Assembly: GCF_024323335.1 (NCBI RefSeq)
Contig: NC_066579.1
Coordinates: 354,585,400-354,649,399 of the forward strand
Direction of reading: 5' to 3'
Length of the DNA stretch: 64,000 nucleotides
Source: Lathyrus oleraceus
Taxonomy: Eukaryota > Streptophyta > Magnoliopsida > Fabales > Fabaceae
Below the pieces are notes generated by a model. That model saw only the letters and a program-made list of their open reading frames with translations, was not told the origin of the DNA and ran no database searches. Below are positions 46,207-58,897 of this stretch, piece after piece. The position numbers and the translations under genes were made by a program. Each line of letters opens with the position of its first letter. Position 1 is the first letter of the stretch.

Positions 46207-46777
46207 TAGGCATGGCAACATAACCCGTACCCGCGGGTACCCACCCGAACCCGCCCCGAAGTTGACGGGGAAAACCCGCTTTGACTGGGTTTGGATTTGG
46301 GTTTGGGTTTTCCCCGATTATAAAGAATGGGGACGGGTCGGGTAATGGGGACACTAGTACCCACCCCGAACCCGCCCCCGAACCTGCCCCGTTTATTTTA
46401 TTATGTACACTATTATTTATTTTTGATGATTTAGAATATTAAATAAGTGGCCAATATTTTAATATTTTGATTTGTATTAATTATTTAATATTTTTAAATG
46501 TATGTACGGAAGTTTTTTAGATTGTTTTATTTTATTGTTTATAATATAGTTTAATTTTTTTAAAAGTAAATATTTATATTAAAAAATTGATTTTACTAAA
46601 TGGATGGTGGTGGGGCGGGGATACCCGAACCCAACCCGAACCCGTTTGGGACGGGTTTGGGTTTTAATTCTCCATCCCCATTTGGGTTTGGGGCGGGGAA
46701 CGGGGATTATTTTGGGATTCGGGTTTGGGTTTGGGGGAGGTAAAAACCGTCCCCGACCCGCCCCGTTGCCATGCCTA
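46207..46777. mobile_element. hAT-like MITE (571 bp)
   Basis: Terminal inverted repeats TAGGCATGGCAAC / GTTGCCATGCCTA (13 bp, perfect) and an 8-bp target duplication GTCGCAAA on both sides. The ends are rich in ACCCGAACCCG / GGGTTTGGG motifs on opposite strands and the centre is AT-rich. There is no transposase. 8-bp duplications and these termini indicate a non-autonomous hAT-type element. It splits the old Ogre pol. Confidence 0.85.
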
Positions 46778-46785
46778 GTCGCAAA
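46778..46785. repeat. Target-site duplication (right) of MITE
   Basis: GTCGCAAA, matches 46199-46206. Confidence 0.85.
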
Positions 46786-47361
46786 CACATGGAATTCAAA
46801 GTTTGGCGAAGGAGTAGGATCATTGTATTCAATGGGTTTAGAAACCAACCTGCATAATGATTTGATATTTTGATTTTAGATAAGTGAATTGGTGACCAAA
46901 TATTATGCAAATGGACAAATTATTATTCATTTATCTATGTTTTTTGTGATTACCAATTTTCAAAAAAGCAAAAAAGTAAAAATAAAACATCATAGATGTG
47001 GATGAATAGAATTGAATTTTATTAATGATCAAATTTAAAATGCTTGACAATGTTTACTTCTCCCTTAGGCATAGGAGAAGGATTTTCAAAATAATAAAAT
47101 CAATTACTTAGATCAATGAATAATAATAGGAACATCAACAGTGGTCCAATTGTCGCAAGCTTTTCCATGCGTCACAAAATTGGTGCAGTCTTCATCTTCA
47201 TCACTCTCGATCATGGCAACTAAGGCTTATTCATTACTATGAATGAACCCTCCGCTACGGAAACTGGGTTGCACATCTTTAGCTCTAATCTTAGATGAAC
47301 CTTGTCGGAATCCCAAACCGGCTCTGATCTGGTGCTTGACGACCACTATCATTTGGCCCTA
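46786..47361 (-). pseudogene. Old Ogre: pol start, intron-equivalent and gag-pro end
   Basis: 46848-46786 encodes the degraded pol N-terminus next to the MITE. 46870-47100 is AT-rich and corresponds to the intron of the young Ogre. 47100-47361 is a decayed gag-pro C-terminus with stops. Assigned by position relative to the intact copy. Confidence 0.65.
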
Positions 47362-50300
47362 CTAATCAAAATTACTGTTTTCAACAATTTTCTGCGCATC
47401 TTTGAAGGAGGACATAGGGGACCCAACTCTCTTGTCTTCAGCATTAGATAGACCTTGGAACGGGGTTCCAATCTCATACTCATCTTCTACATAAGAGAAA
47501 GACGACAAGTGGCTCACCAACAAAGCCTTCTCCCCACCGATAATAACAAGCTTTCCATTCTTGACAAACTTCAACTTCTGGTGTAGCATTGACGTAACAG
47601 CTCCCGCCTCATGTATCCATGGCCTTCCTAACAAGCAACTATAGGCCGGTTGGATATCCATTACTTAGAAAGTAATTTAGAAATCACTCTGACCAATCTT
47701 CACAGGAAGTTCCACTTCACCAATCACAGTCTTGCGAGAACCATCAAATGCCTTGACGATCACACCACTATATCTCATTGAAGCTCCTTGATACGATAAT
47801 CTGGACAGAGTTGACTTCGGAAGTACATTCAATGAAGAACTAGTGTCAACCAACACATTTGACAAAGCATCCTCCTTGTAGTTCATTGAAATATGCAACA
47901 CTAAATTGTGAGTTCTACCCTCCTCAGGGAGTTCCTCATCACAAAAGCTCAGATTATTGCAAGAAGTGATGTTAGCCACAATATGATCAAACTGATCCAC
48001 CGTAACATCATGCTCAACATAATCTTGCTCCAATACTCTTTGCAATGCCTCTTTGTGCGCTTCAGAATTCATGAGCAGAGACAACACTGAAATCTAGGAA
48101 GGAGTTTTGAGCAACTTCTCCACCACATTAAACTCGCTCTTCTTAATCAACTGAAGTACCTCATCATCATTATTAGGCTTCAAAACGCTGGATTCACCAG
48201 ACTGACACTTTAGAGCGCTAACAGGATCAACTGTAGGCACCTCAACTTTCTTACTGACAGATACATCTTCTACACTTTTTGGGAATACAGGCCCATACAC
48301 ACGACTGCTACGGGTCACTTTCGTCACATCAGCAATACTCACAACAAAACTGGTCGTAGGCAAAGGAACCTCTTGACCATTCTCCAACATGGTAGCATTG
48401 TACTGATACGGAACAACCTTATCGGATGCATACGAGACTGGACTCGCTAACCGTATAACCAACGGTGATACCGATTTATTGCTGACACTGTTACTGCTGC
48501 TGTTGTCAAATTGAATCACCACTCTCTCTGGTGTCTTGAATACAGGAACTATAACATTCACATCGTCACCTAAGTGACGGGACTGAATAATCTAAATCAT
48601 ACCCTCATCCATCAACCTCTGGATGTCTCTCTTCACAACTACACAACCTCGGGGGTTAACACTGCAGATTGCAAAACCATCATGGTCATGCTCACAATCA
48701 CTCACCATACAGATATCCTTATGCATCGTCACCAAGGACCTTCTAATGAAACGGACATCATATACTTTGAACTCCCCAGGATAGCCATCTACCATGTTAA
48801 CAGAAGGGTTACCATGAGCAGGTAGTGGGTTAGCTTTGACATTCAGAGAATGACCCTCAAAGGACACCATCCCACTCTTGACCAACTTCTGAACTTCGTA
48901 CTTCAGGGGGTAACAGTTCTCAATATCATGGCCAGGAGCCTCTTGATGAAAGGCACAATGAAGCTCTGGCTTGTACCACCATGGAAGTGGTTCTGGAATC
49001 CGCGGAGGGTTTCTTGGTTGCAACAGGTTCTTGAGAACCAATGATGGATACAATTCAGCATAGGACATAGGAATCAGGTCGAAAAAGACCTTCTACCTTT
49101 CAAAATTTTGTTGTTATTGATGATTGTTGGTGTTGTTGTTGTTGTAGGTGTTTGTTCTTTGTTGTGGCTGTTGTTGACGTTATTGTTGAATTTGTGTTGA
49201 CTGACTATTAGAAAATACTGGAATGATATATGATACTTGATGATGATGTTGACGGGGTTGTTGACTTCTTCTAACAGGAGGCCTCCTCTGCCTCCCAACG
49301 ATACTGCATTAGTCTCGCCTTCTTTCTTTCTGGAAAACCCACTGCCATACTTCTTGCTAGACGAAACCTCTTCTTTAGACAATCGTCCCTCTCAGACACC
49401 CTCTTCTAACCTCATCCCCATGTTGACCATTTCGGTAAAATCACTAGGGGCACTGGAAATCATGCGCTCATAGTAAAATGAGCTAAGGGTCTTAAGAAAA
49501 ATCTTGCTCATCTCCTTTTCTTCCAAAGGAGGGGTAATTTGAGCGGCAAGTTCTCTCCATCACTGGGCGTACTCTTTAAATGTCTCCTTATCCTTCTGAT
49601 ACAATGACCTCAACTGGTCCTTATTCGGCGCCATATCCATATTATACTTGTACTACTTCACGAAAGCCTCACCCAAATCATTGACCGTGCGGGCACTCGC
49701 ATTATCCAAACCCATGTACCACCTCAAAGCGGCACCAATCAGACTGTCTTAAAAATAATGAATCATTAACTGATCATTATCAGTTTGCGTCGACATCTTT
49801 CTATCATACATGACGAGATGACTTAGCGGATAAGTATTCCCCATATACTTTTCAAAGTCATGGACTTTGAACTTCATCAGGATTTTCACATTAGGAACCA
49901 AGCAAAGTTCCGCATCACTTTTTCCGAACAAATTTTTTCCCCTCAGGGTCTTCAACTCCTTTCGCAGCTCAAGGAATTGGTCTTTCATTTCATCCATATT
50001 CTCATAAACATCCGTACCCTCAAACGGCTCGGAATGATAGATGGTGTCCTCAACTCAGTGTAAAGTATGAACGATCGGTGGTGGCACAGACATGATCGAT
50101 CTAGATGCTGGCATGTAAGCAAAAGTAGGAGCGAAACCTTCGGGCACAAAATTGGGCGGCATTCCCCACGGGAATCTGGAAGGCGTGGTAGGCGCAAAAT
50201 GAGCAGCAGTAGCAGGAATAGTAGAGGTAGCAACCTCGGAAATAATAGTCCTCTAAGGAGGAGGAGTTGCAGGCGTTGGAGAAGATTGGCTATGAGCAGC

Positions 50301-50378
50301 TATCACTGACTCCATCATGGCAGACAGGTGGGTGATCTCTTCCTCCAGGTCTCTATTCTCTTGCTCTAGATGTTCCAT
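47362..50378 (-). pseudogene. Old Ogre gag-protease, multiply broken
   Basis: Likely start ATG 50378 (MEHLEQENRDLEEEITHL, a coiled-coil-like start). Pieces: gag around 49997-49500 (broken by several stops), zinc-knuckle-like CAFHQEAPGHDIENC in 49068-48592, linker 48561-48094, protease 48087-47677 and LLGRPWIH in 47661-47362. The protease motif reads DTS where the young copy has DTG, so the catalytic loop glycine is lost. At least seven breaks. Collinear with the young gag-pro. Confidence 0.85.
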
Positions 50379-50813
50379 GATCGTTGGATGATTGGCACGG
50401 GTATTGTATCGATGAGTCAGCTTGGCTGAAGCACAAAAGAATAACCAATAAGACATCTGGCGAAAGAGAAACCTTCTATGCAAATGATGCATGAAATTCA
50501 ATGCTTTGATTCTTTTTATTTTCAAGGAACTTTCAATTTTATTTGCAAATATATAATAATAACAATTACACAATTTGATTGACCATAAAAATCTCTTTTG
50601 TTTATATAATTGGAGGGATTACACTGAGTACAATTTCAGAAACCAAAGTACAAAATACAAGAGGAAAGGAAACTAGTCATCCTAAGGATCCCTAACAACA
50701 ATGTCAAACGATCGGGTCGCAGGCGTGTACTTCCTTCGGATGCATCGGATCTCAGACTCAAAAGAAGTCTTCATCTGAGTTTTCTCAAGGACAAGCTAAT
50801 CAACAATCTTCTT
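50379..50813 (-). other. Old Ogre ORF1-gag spacer
   Basis: About 435 bp, AT-rich, corresponds to 34977-35609 in the young copy. No repeat or gene recognised. Confidence 0.6.
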
Positions 50814-52186
50814 TCAAGCAACGGGAGGCTGAGGCATACTAGAGGAAAATGAAACCTCTAGCTCTTTATGTCTCTTCATTACTCGGTCTTCAAGAAGTTG
50901 AATAAGTGCATCTTTGTCCTTAGACTCAACATGCAACTCTTCATGCTTTCTGCTCAAAGCATGGAAACACTCTTCCCACATATCCCTCTCTTGCTTCATC
51001 TTGGCGAGTGCGTCTTCCAACTCCTCTACATCTTGGTTAGGGAAAGTTAATGGCTCAGCCACAACCATAGACATAGGTCTTTTACAAGCATGTGGCATCT
51101 TCAATTCCAAAGCTCTCTTCTTCACCCAAAGAGTGTAAGCTTCCAAAGCTACACAGTTGCATGGACCAAGCTCAGATCTTCCTTTCCTATGCACATTATG
51201 CCAAGCATGTATCATCTTCTACTTCAAAAGTTGTCGATCTTTACCCTCTTGATAGAAAAGACCTTCTAACAAAGTGTTATTAGGTTTGTCCCTCAAGGGG
51301 AACACAAGTTGACGACGAGGCAAAACAGGATTGTAGTTGATTCCTCCTTCTGTACCAATGAGAGGTACATTAGAGAATTCACCATGACAATCAATAATCT
51401 CCAAATTACTTAATGGAGAATCATACCAAACTATATCATCATTAGTGAGAGACATAAGTTTCTGAGACCACCTTAGACATTGTTTGTTCTCCACAAAAGT
51501 AGGCGTCTGAGGCAAGTGCCAAATAAACCACTTGTATAGAAGAGGAACACAACAGACGATATTTCCACCACCTTTAGAATTCCTTATATGCATAGAGAAG
51601 TACATATTTCCTAACATACTAGGCATAGGATTCCTAATCACGAAAATTCTAATGGCGTTAACATCAACAAAACCGTCAATGTTAGGGAACAAGGCCAACC
51701 CATAGATAAGAAACACAAATATAGCTTCAAAAGCATCCAAACTACCGACTTGAGCAAAGGCAATAGCTTCCTTGATGAGGAACTCATAAGTCACTCCAAA
51801 TAAACCTTCTTTCTTCACCCAATGAGCCTCAATCTCATACTTCTTCAAGTCAAGAGCTTCAGCTATAAGATGAGATCTGGGATCTCCTCCAATCCATTAA
51901 AAGGAACTTTGCTAGACACAGGTATTCCCAAGAGATGGGCATAATCCTCCAACGTAGGCACAAGTTGATAATCCGGAAAGGTGAAGTAATGGTAGAGAGG
52001 GTCATAGAACTGAACCAACACACTCAAGAGTCCTTCAACCATATTAGCTGATAATACAGATAGAAGTTTCCCATGACGTTGCTTGAAGTCCAAGGGATCT
52101 AATACAAAAGATGACAGCTTCTTTAACTCTTTCAAATCTGGACATCTGAAACTGTACTTCTTAGTGTTCCTTCGTCCATAATCCAT
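50814..52186 (-). pseudogene. Old Ogre ORF1, broken
   Basis: Begins MDYGRRNTKKYSF at ATG 52186. Three pieces (52186-51863, 51848-51219, 51215-50814) align in order with the young ORF1: FTFPDYQLVPTLEDYAHLLG, then GGINYNPVLPRRQL, then a coiled-coil-like tail rich in Glu/Lys. A frameshift near 51860 and an in-frame stop at 51216-51218 break it. Its preservation supports the start chosen for the young ORF1. Confidence 0.85.
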
Positions 52187-53034
52187 GGTGTGAAAATATT
52201 TGCAAATAAGACCTCAGTTCCTTGAAATTTTTGTGTGATGAATGTTATGATGCGCATGAATGCATGAATGCAATAATCACAAATAAGGGATCACACATAA
52301 GGCAAACAAACAAACGTTAAAGGATGAATCAAGTCATTCTCAAGATCAACCATCCATTTTGGTGGATTATGATTTTCACCTTATCAACACCCAAGTTCCA
52401 TTGATATTGATAAGACTTGATTGGATAAACCAAGAATCAAGGGTTTGTTGTGAGTCACGAGCATGGAGTCAGGGTAAGAACTATCCCAAAGGAGTGTACG
52501 AAGGATAAAAACATGTAGATCATGTTCTAAAAAGTTTCCAGAGTCTTAATTCCATCTATCAGATATTACAGGTTAGGATGGCTGACTCATCGACCCATAA
52601 TATTCTCAAGAGAAACTCATCTAAGTGTAGTATCGTGTAACAACTGTTATCAAGTCTACACCTGAACAGTCTCCGCACTACGTCCTAAATATGCCAAGAG
52701 GGGTTAAATGTTCTACGATCCTCAGCTTCTCGGACCCCAAATCAAAGAAAGTAATGCCTAACAATAAATAACTTGTGTGACACTCATAACTCTAAAAGGG
52801 ACTCCACTTAGTAAATGGGTCTCAAGCCAACTTGTTAAGGACTACTCCACACAAGTCGAACATGACTATACCATCCTCCTATCTTATTTGCACTCAAGTT
52901 CGGGTTAGAACTTATCTCACCACTCAGAGATCACCAAGCACAACAAGCAGATTACATCACACAAACAAATATACATACAGCAAATATACAATTATATGCA
53001 CACAAAAAATTAGTCTAAACCCACTGGAGACTAG
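52187..53034 (-). other. 5' leader of old Ogre
   Basis: About 850 bp of non-coding sequence between ORF1 and the primer site. No repeat or frame of note. Confidence 0.6.
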
Positions 53035-53052
53035 TCCCCAGCAGAATCGCCA
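53035..53052 (-). other. Primer binding site of old Ogre
   Basis: The minus strand reads TGGCGATTCTGCTGGGGA, one base different from the young and Y primer sites. It lies 9 bp from the LTR end instead of 2. Confidence 0.85.
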
Positions 53053-53061
53053 CTTAATTTC

Positions 53062-54613
53062 TGTAGCGATAAATTCATGACCATTAAGCTATGGATAAGC
53101 TAGACATCAACAATACCAGAGTCGCCATCGTGCTTTTACTATATCCAAAGGAAAAGGGAAAAGTACAAACAAAACCCAAAGAATAAGAAGTTTTCAAATT
53201 ATAACTAATAAAATTCCATAGATTACGGGTAAGGGGGTTGGTTACACAAAAAGAAGGTGTTAGCACCCAAAGTGTCCTAGGTACTCCTAGGGAGCCCTTT
53301 CTTATGTGCATATGTGTTTTTGTACAAAATTATGTTTGCAATAAATAGAGTGGAGGTATGAGAAAATAATTCATTAATTATATTTTTTGTGTTTGACAGG
53401 ACCTTCAGACTTGTGCCTACGTACCAACATAAAAATGAGGGATCAAAACCTCGTAGTTTGTGGTAAGAATTTCAATGTGAGTGCATTGCTTTTAACAAAA
53501 GTTTGTGTTTAAGAAAAGGCAGAATAGCCTAAAAGAGTTTGAATGGGTGCTAGTTCTTTTTGTCTTTTGAAATTTTAAGTCAAGTATAGTTAAGTTCATT
53601 TACAAGTTTGATTAAGAAAAGAGTTTGAAAATACAATGGCATAAGGCCAAAGTTTCTAATTTTCAATAAAGTCTAAGTTTAGAAAAAAAACACAAGCAAA
53701 GAAGATTTTGAAAGGAGGGAGAGAATTGAAATTAAAGAAGTGGGGAAGAGATGAAGAGACTAATCCTAAGCAAAAATTAAAAGTTAAGACTTGAAAAGAT
53801 CTGACCAATGGGATGCAATCTAATAGACAAGAATGTCATATAGAAACCCAAATTTCCCTTGGACTTTAGAATCAAGCAATATCAATACACAAATAGCAAG
53901 ATGTAGAGCAAGGCATCAAATAAAGATAGCCACATCCAAGCTTAGAAACTCCAAGTTCTTCTTCATAATTTCTCATGTACCAGATAACATAATCCTTGAG
54001 TGGCTCAGAGATAGGCATTTAGACACAGGTTCAAAGTAACATATCCAATAAAACCATGTAGCAGATGAACTCAAATGGGATTACAATACTTGCATTAGAT
54101 GAAGTTTCAAATCACAAGCACTTGGTTTCATGAAAGTTGACATTGGCCAAGTCCTTTTGCATAGGGAGTGTTGCCTAATTTTAAGTCCAAAGCATTAGAG
54201 CAAATCCAACAGTCCACATAAAAGGTATTTTAGGTTTTTGTTATTATTATATACATTAAGGTCCAAGAGACCACAACCACAAACAAGTATACAAACAAAT
54301 ATATACAATCACAATATATGGCTCAAGTGAGCAAAGTCAAAATGGCATAAACATAAACAAGTTAAAAGATATGTAAAATGACAAATGAAATGACTTGAAC
54401 TTAAAGTACATAAAGTAAATGACTTAAAATTAAAAGTTAGTTGTTAGTTGATTAGAAGTTAATATTGCTTTTGCTTTTGTTTTGTTTAAGTCATTCTTTG
54501 GAGAACACTCAACCCACTATTCACAAGCATGGATCCTTGAACCAAGACATCTTCCAAAGGAAGGAAAAGAGGCCAAGTTTCCACACAATACCATGAAAGA
54601 GGGGAGACTTACA
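53062..54613 (-). mobile_element. Family-H 5' LTR of old Ogre (~1.55 kb)
   Basis: Left limit TGTAGCG at 53062 beside the primer site. The right limit is proposed at TTACA (54613), giving TG...CA ends and the same length as the interrupted H LTR on the left. Contains GGTGTTAGCACCC near 53256, an AGTA-loop hairpin (53276-53291, arms CCTAGG/CCTAGG) and one outer-stem module (CTACG 53417-53421, CGTAG 53452-53456; inner pairing weak). The right limit is less certain than the left. Confidence 0.75.
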
Positions 54614-56013
54614 ATCTCACTTACTAGAATTCTATGCCTTTTGTGTCAATAATTTAGCGTTATGTTAAGCAATCGTAATTGGACTTATGTAGAAGTCACA
54701 ACTATTTGAGTCCGGGCAATGGAAATTTTAGTGTTAATTCATGTTAGAGATATGGTATTATGAACCATACTGCTAAAACATACCACACTTAAAAAGAATA
54801 TGCAAAAGGGGTGGACCTAATCTCATCCCCACTTATGTTGATTTTGCAATCAACTAGCCTTAGGATAGAGAGACATCATAGGTCCATGAAATGAATGAGA
54901 AAATAATAGGATTAAGATGAAGAGGGAGGGGGAATGGAATCAACACAAATTGGTCAAAGGAGGACTTTTATCAAATTAAAATCAGTCATTCATTTTGGGA
55001 GATGAAATGTACATTTCATCAATCCTCTAAATCCCATGATTTTAACTCAACAAAGTCAAATCAACCATGACCAAGGCCCAACAACAGAAGTCAAACTCTA
55101 CAAGTCAATATCAAAAGCTCAACATAATTTATTTTGTAATTAAACAATAAAAATCAACTAAATAATGCATTAAATTAAATTATGGTTGGTTAAAATCCTA
55201 AAACCTCATCAAAACACCAAATAAATGGCCATGAGATTTATTATAGGTCAAACAAGGTCAAAGGACCTTGGATAAAAAAATTCATGATTTTTGGAAAGTT
55301 AAAAGTATTTTTAAACAATTAAAAACATTCACAAAATCAATTAAATCATGAAAAATATTAATAATGATCCAAAAAATAATTTTTATTCAGAAAATGAAAG
55401 AGGAATTTATTTAAAAAATTTCAGTGAAACTCTCATATTTTTTGGATCAATATTAAGATTAATATGAATTAATGAAAATAAACCAAATAAAATGAAAATC
55501 AGAAAAATGGAAAAAACGTGGACCACTTGATCTCCCTTATTAATTGAGGTGGCAGATCAAGTGGCTGCTAGCGCACGTTCCATGGTGGAGACAAGTCAAA
55601 GCGCTGTATGGATGGTATGCAAAACCAAGACACGAGATTAAAACGTTTGAAAAGGGTCATGTGGTTCAGATGAGTGCCAGCACGCCATCAGAGCCAAAGC
55701 TCTGGTCTCCTACTCCGGTGATATTCACCGGACTGGTTCACTCACAACCATCACCAAAATTAAAAAGGAGGACATGAATTTAAAGTAAAAATGCTCAGGA
55801 GCTCGAATCTGGCCTCAATTTCTCCCAACTCCAAGTATATTGAAAGATACAAGGAGTTGAATTTTGAGGTACATGATCTGAGTTGCTTCAATTTAACCTC
55901 AAAGCAACTCAATCTTGGTGCCTACTTGGGTAGGACTTCAGACAACCAAAGATCAAGAAGAATTATGGAGAATTGAGTGAGAATCAAAGAGATGAAATTT
56001 TTTGGAAAATACC
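54614..56013 (-). mobile_element. Ogre-like LTR fragment W
   Basis: Non-coding. Resembles the X LTR (3341-4290) in order and strand, including the large U3 hairpin at 55523-55564 and the CTCCGGTGA-type sequence after it. It is presumably an LTR into which both the old Ogre and the Athila element inserted. The right part is outside the window or displaced by the Athila element. Confidence 0.55.
55523..55564. other. Large U3 hairpin in W
   Basis: Arms CCACTTGATCT (55523-55533) and AGATCAAGTGG (55554-55564), perfect. The counterpart in X has arms CCTTGGATCTG/CAGATCCAAGG. The central ATTAATTGAG is conserved. Confidence 0.6.
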
Positions 56014-57315
56014 TGATCACGACTTTGTGAGTCTATCGGGGTACTAACTGCAAGTGCACAGTCTAATCGCGTAGTTTTAAAAGATATCGATCCCACAGGG
56101 ACTTAATGAATCGATCTACCATTTTTCTAGGGTTACTGCGTAAAGCTAAGGCGGATGATACTTTAATGATTAGGGGGAAAAGTAAAACTAAATTTGGATC
56201 TAGATAAAATATCAAATAATATGGATATCAGTATGTAGTTCGTCGTAATTAGGGAATGAAATCTTCGTTGGTCTTTTTCTTAATTTTAAAATAAGTCTTT
56301 TCAGTAAACACTATTAATTAAAAGTCTTTTCCTCAAACTCCCGCTCTGTTGAATTAGACTATGACTTTATATTGTAACGTACGCTCTCACTATTTCGTTA
56401 AATCTAAAATCACTTTTGAAAATAATAGAATCTATAGAAACTCCTTTTGAGAAAATACTAACCGTTTAAACACCCTCGTCTCAAACTCTCGCTCTGTTGG
56501 CTTAGATTATATGATTAAACTTAAATGCTTAACTCTCGTCCTCACATTTAACTTTTAAAAATAACTTTTGAAAATGATTAGAATTTAATTAACCTTAAAA
56601 ATTGCTTTCGCCTTGATTTAAAGTTAATGTTCAATTTACATTGTCCAGTTAAAAACTCAAACCGTCGTTCTATTGATTTTAACTTCTTTATGTCTTTTAC
56701 TCTCGTACAAAAACCTTGGTATTAACTTTGTAAATTGAGACCAGAAAAAGAATGACTATATTTTGAAATAAATTTAAACCAACTCAATTTCGATTCCTTT
56801 ATTGCGCTTACTTTACATACCGATATCTAAATTAATTAGCCAGACATGATAAAAATGCATAAACAATAATCGTGCATAAATACGGCCATATCAAACAAAC
56901 AATATATATAAATAGCAGAACAAAGCATATGTAAATTAAAACCATAAATCAATTAATTAATGAACCTGGAAAAATACTAGAAATCTGGATTTTATCTCCT
57001 AGCTTCGATGCTCGAACACTCCACCACAAGCCGGTTGGATTTGTTCTTCACAATTCTCAATCAGATAGGAAAGTAAAAACAAGGAAATAAAATACTATGA
57101 TATAACGTAAGGTTAGATCCAGTAAAAATTACACAATAGTTTCCGGTGTAGAAACTATCGTGAGAAAATAAATTGTTTGCTTCGGAAATTAAACTAGAAA
57201 AGAAAAGAAAATAAGATGCTTGAAAATTTAGAGTGCTGGAAAATTATAATGCTGGAAAGATATTGCTGGAAAAATTGCACGGAGAAGAGAGAGATTCAAT
57301 TGGCTTTTGTGAGGT

Positions 57316-57324
57316 CTATTTATA
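57316..57324 (-). promoter_or_regulatory. TATA box of Athila-like LTR
   Basis: The minus strand reads TATAAATAG, about 460 bp from the LTR start. RNA start expected near 57290. Confidence 0.65.
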
Positions 57325-57422
57325 TTCACCTCCCCAAATAACCGCTTCCTCGAAAGTGTCTTCAGTATGGTTCAAAGCGTCAACGAGTGCAGGAGAAAAA
57401 TTAGGGGAAAACGTCCACTCCG

Positions 57423-57495
57423 TTACGCACGTAAAGCCTGAAATATAGGATGAAATGTGTGACGTCCGTCACATAATGTGTTACGGTCGTAACAC
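57423..57495. promoter_or_regulatory. TGACG-type palindrome cluster in Athila LTR U3
   Basis: Arms TTACG/CGTAA (57423-57434), TGTGACG/CGTCACA (57458-57473) and GTGTTACG/CGTAACAC (57478-57495), each with a 2-bp centre. They lie 100-170 bp upstream of the TATA box. TGACG is the core bound by plant TGA-type bZIP factors; binding is inferred. Confidence 0.6.
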
Positions 57496-57783
57496 TAGGT
57501 TTTGGAACGTGACGCTCGGCATGTTCTCGTGGCGGTCGTGACAGCCATTTCTTTTGTTCCAAACGTGGGCTGGGCTTTGGTGCTTCAGCTTGCTGCTTTT
57601 CCTAGAAAATCCTCTTTTTGCACCCCTCTTCTTTCTTTTTCACACGTGCTTTAAATAATGATACCTGAAATAAATAATAAGAAAATACCGAGTAATATCG
57701 AATAATATAAAATAAATTGAATCAAATAACGATATAAATTAATTAAATCAAGTCTAAAAATGTGATATAGTTTCATGTTATCA

Positions 57784-57798
57784 AACTCCCCCACACTT
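57784..57798 (-). other. Polypurine tract of Athila-like element
   Basis: The minus strand reads AAGTGTGGGGGAGTT directly before the LTR start TGATAACATG. The preceding TTGAGGACAAGCAAAAGTC is also typical of this group. Confidence 0.85.
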
Positions 57799-58897
57799 AG
57801 ACTTTTGCTTGTCCTCAAGCAAGATGAAATTTCCAAACACACATCAATTCGTAATAGGTTGCAAGTAAATCTCGTTTAGAAATAACCTGAGTTTAATCTT
57901 AACATCAGAAACTACCGTAACAACACTAGATAACCCCACCTTATGCAAACTAGTTCGAGTCATGCTATTATAGCTCAGCCTAGTTCTTTTACTCTTATTT
58001 CACCCGTTTTCATTCGAGCGAAATCACATTAAGCCCTTTATCTTTTCGCGCACATGGTGGAGTAACCGGCTAGCGATTCTGATCCCCTTTTAGTTAGAAG
58101 TTCTGGTACATACGTTGGATAACTTCTTTATTTAGTCTATTGCAAATTGCGGGGGATCGGACCGTAGTCCGCCCTACCAAGTTCAGCACCAGAAACCGCT
58201 GAACCAACTCACAATGGATCGTTAATACTATGTTTTTGTAGGGTCCGCAACCTTTGGATTAAATGATCGGGTAAGGATAACCTAACTTAATTAGTGCATT
58301 TCCTGATTTTTTTAATATGTTGTTTTGGGAATCATTCACTTGTATTCATCGGCTCTCCACGTAGTTTGCTATTAAGATGGTGCCGACTTCTCGTATAAAC
58401 TACTCGGGGTTACTATAGGACTAAAAGTTCAAGGAATTGGTATAATAGGTACTTAGACTGATCTAACATGCTGAGGTTGTTAGAATGTTGGGGTGGTAAT
58501 AATTTTGTCTTAATTCCACTCAAGTTTTATAAAATAAGCAACCTTTATACTTATTGAGTGTGTTGAATTTTGTTATGGCTCAAGAAAATTGAGGAGAATA
58601 GATAATAAAAAATTTCACACTAGGGACTTGAGTTAAGAATTTTTTTTTTTTTATTGAAAGGGAAATAACATACTTATAAGGGAAATAAACATAACTGAAA
58701 CAAAGTTTTCCCCCCTACACTTAAATGAAACATTGTCCCCAATGTTTCAAAAAAAGCGAAAGAAAAAAAAAGGAAAAAAAATAAAAATGGTACTCAAACT
58801 CAATTCTGCCTGCGTCCTCTTGTTCTCGGACCCGGTGATCGTTCACGTACTGCCAAGTCATCAAACCTGTTAAGCAAGTCAGTGAACCTCTGGTCGG
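57799..58897 (-). other. 3' UTR of Athila-like element
   Basis: About 1.1 kb after ORF3, no gene seen. Contains a T-run (58641-58652) and an A-rich tract (58746-58790). Confidence 0.6.

Larger units (their letters stand above)
56014..57783 (-). mobile_element. 3' LTR of Athila-like element (1770 bp)
   Basis: On the minus strand it starts TGATAACATGAAAC at 57783, right after the polypurine tract, and ends ...GTCGTGATCA at 56014 (TG...CA). A TATA box lies at 57316-57324, with a TGACG palindrome cluster upstream. The first 323 bp of its plus-strand sequence recur at 62813-63135 inside integrase. The 5' LTR lies beyond the window. Confidence 0.8.
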
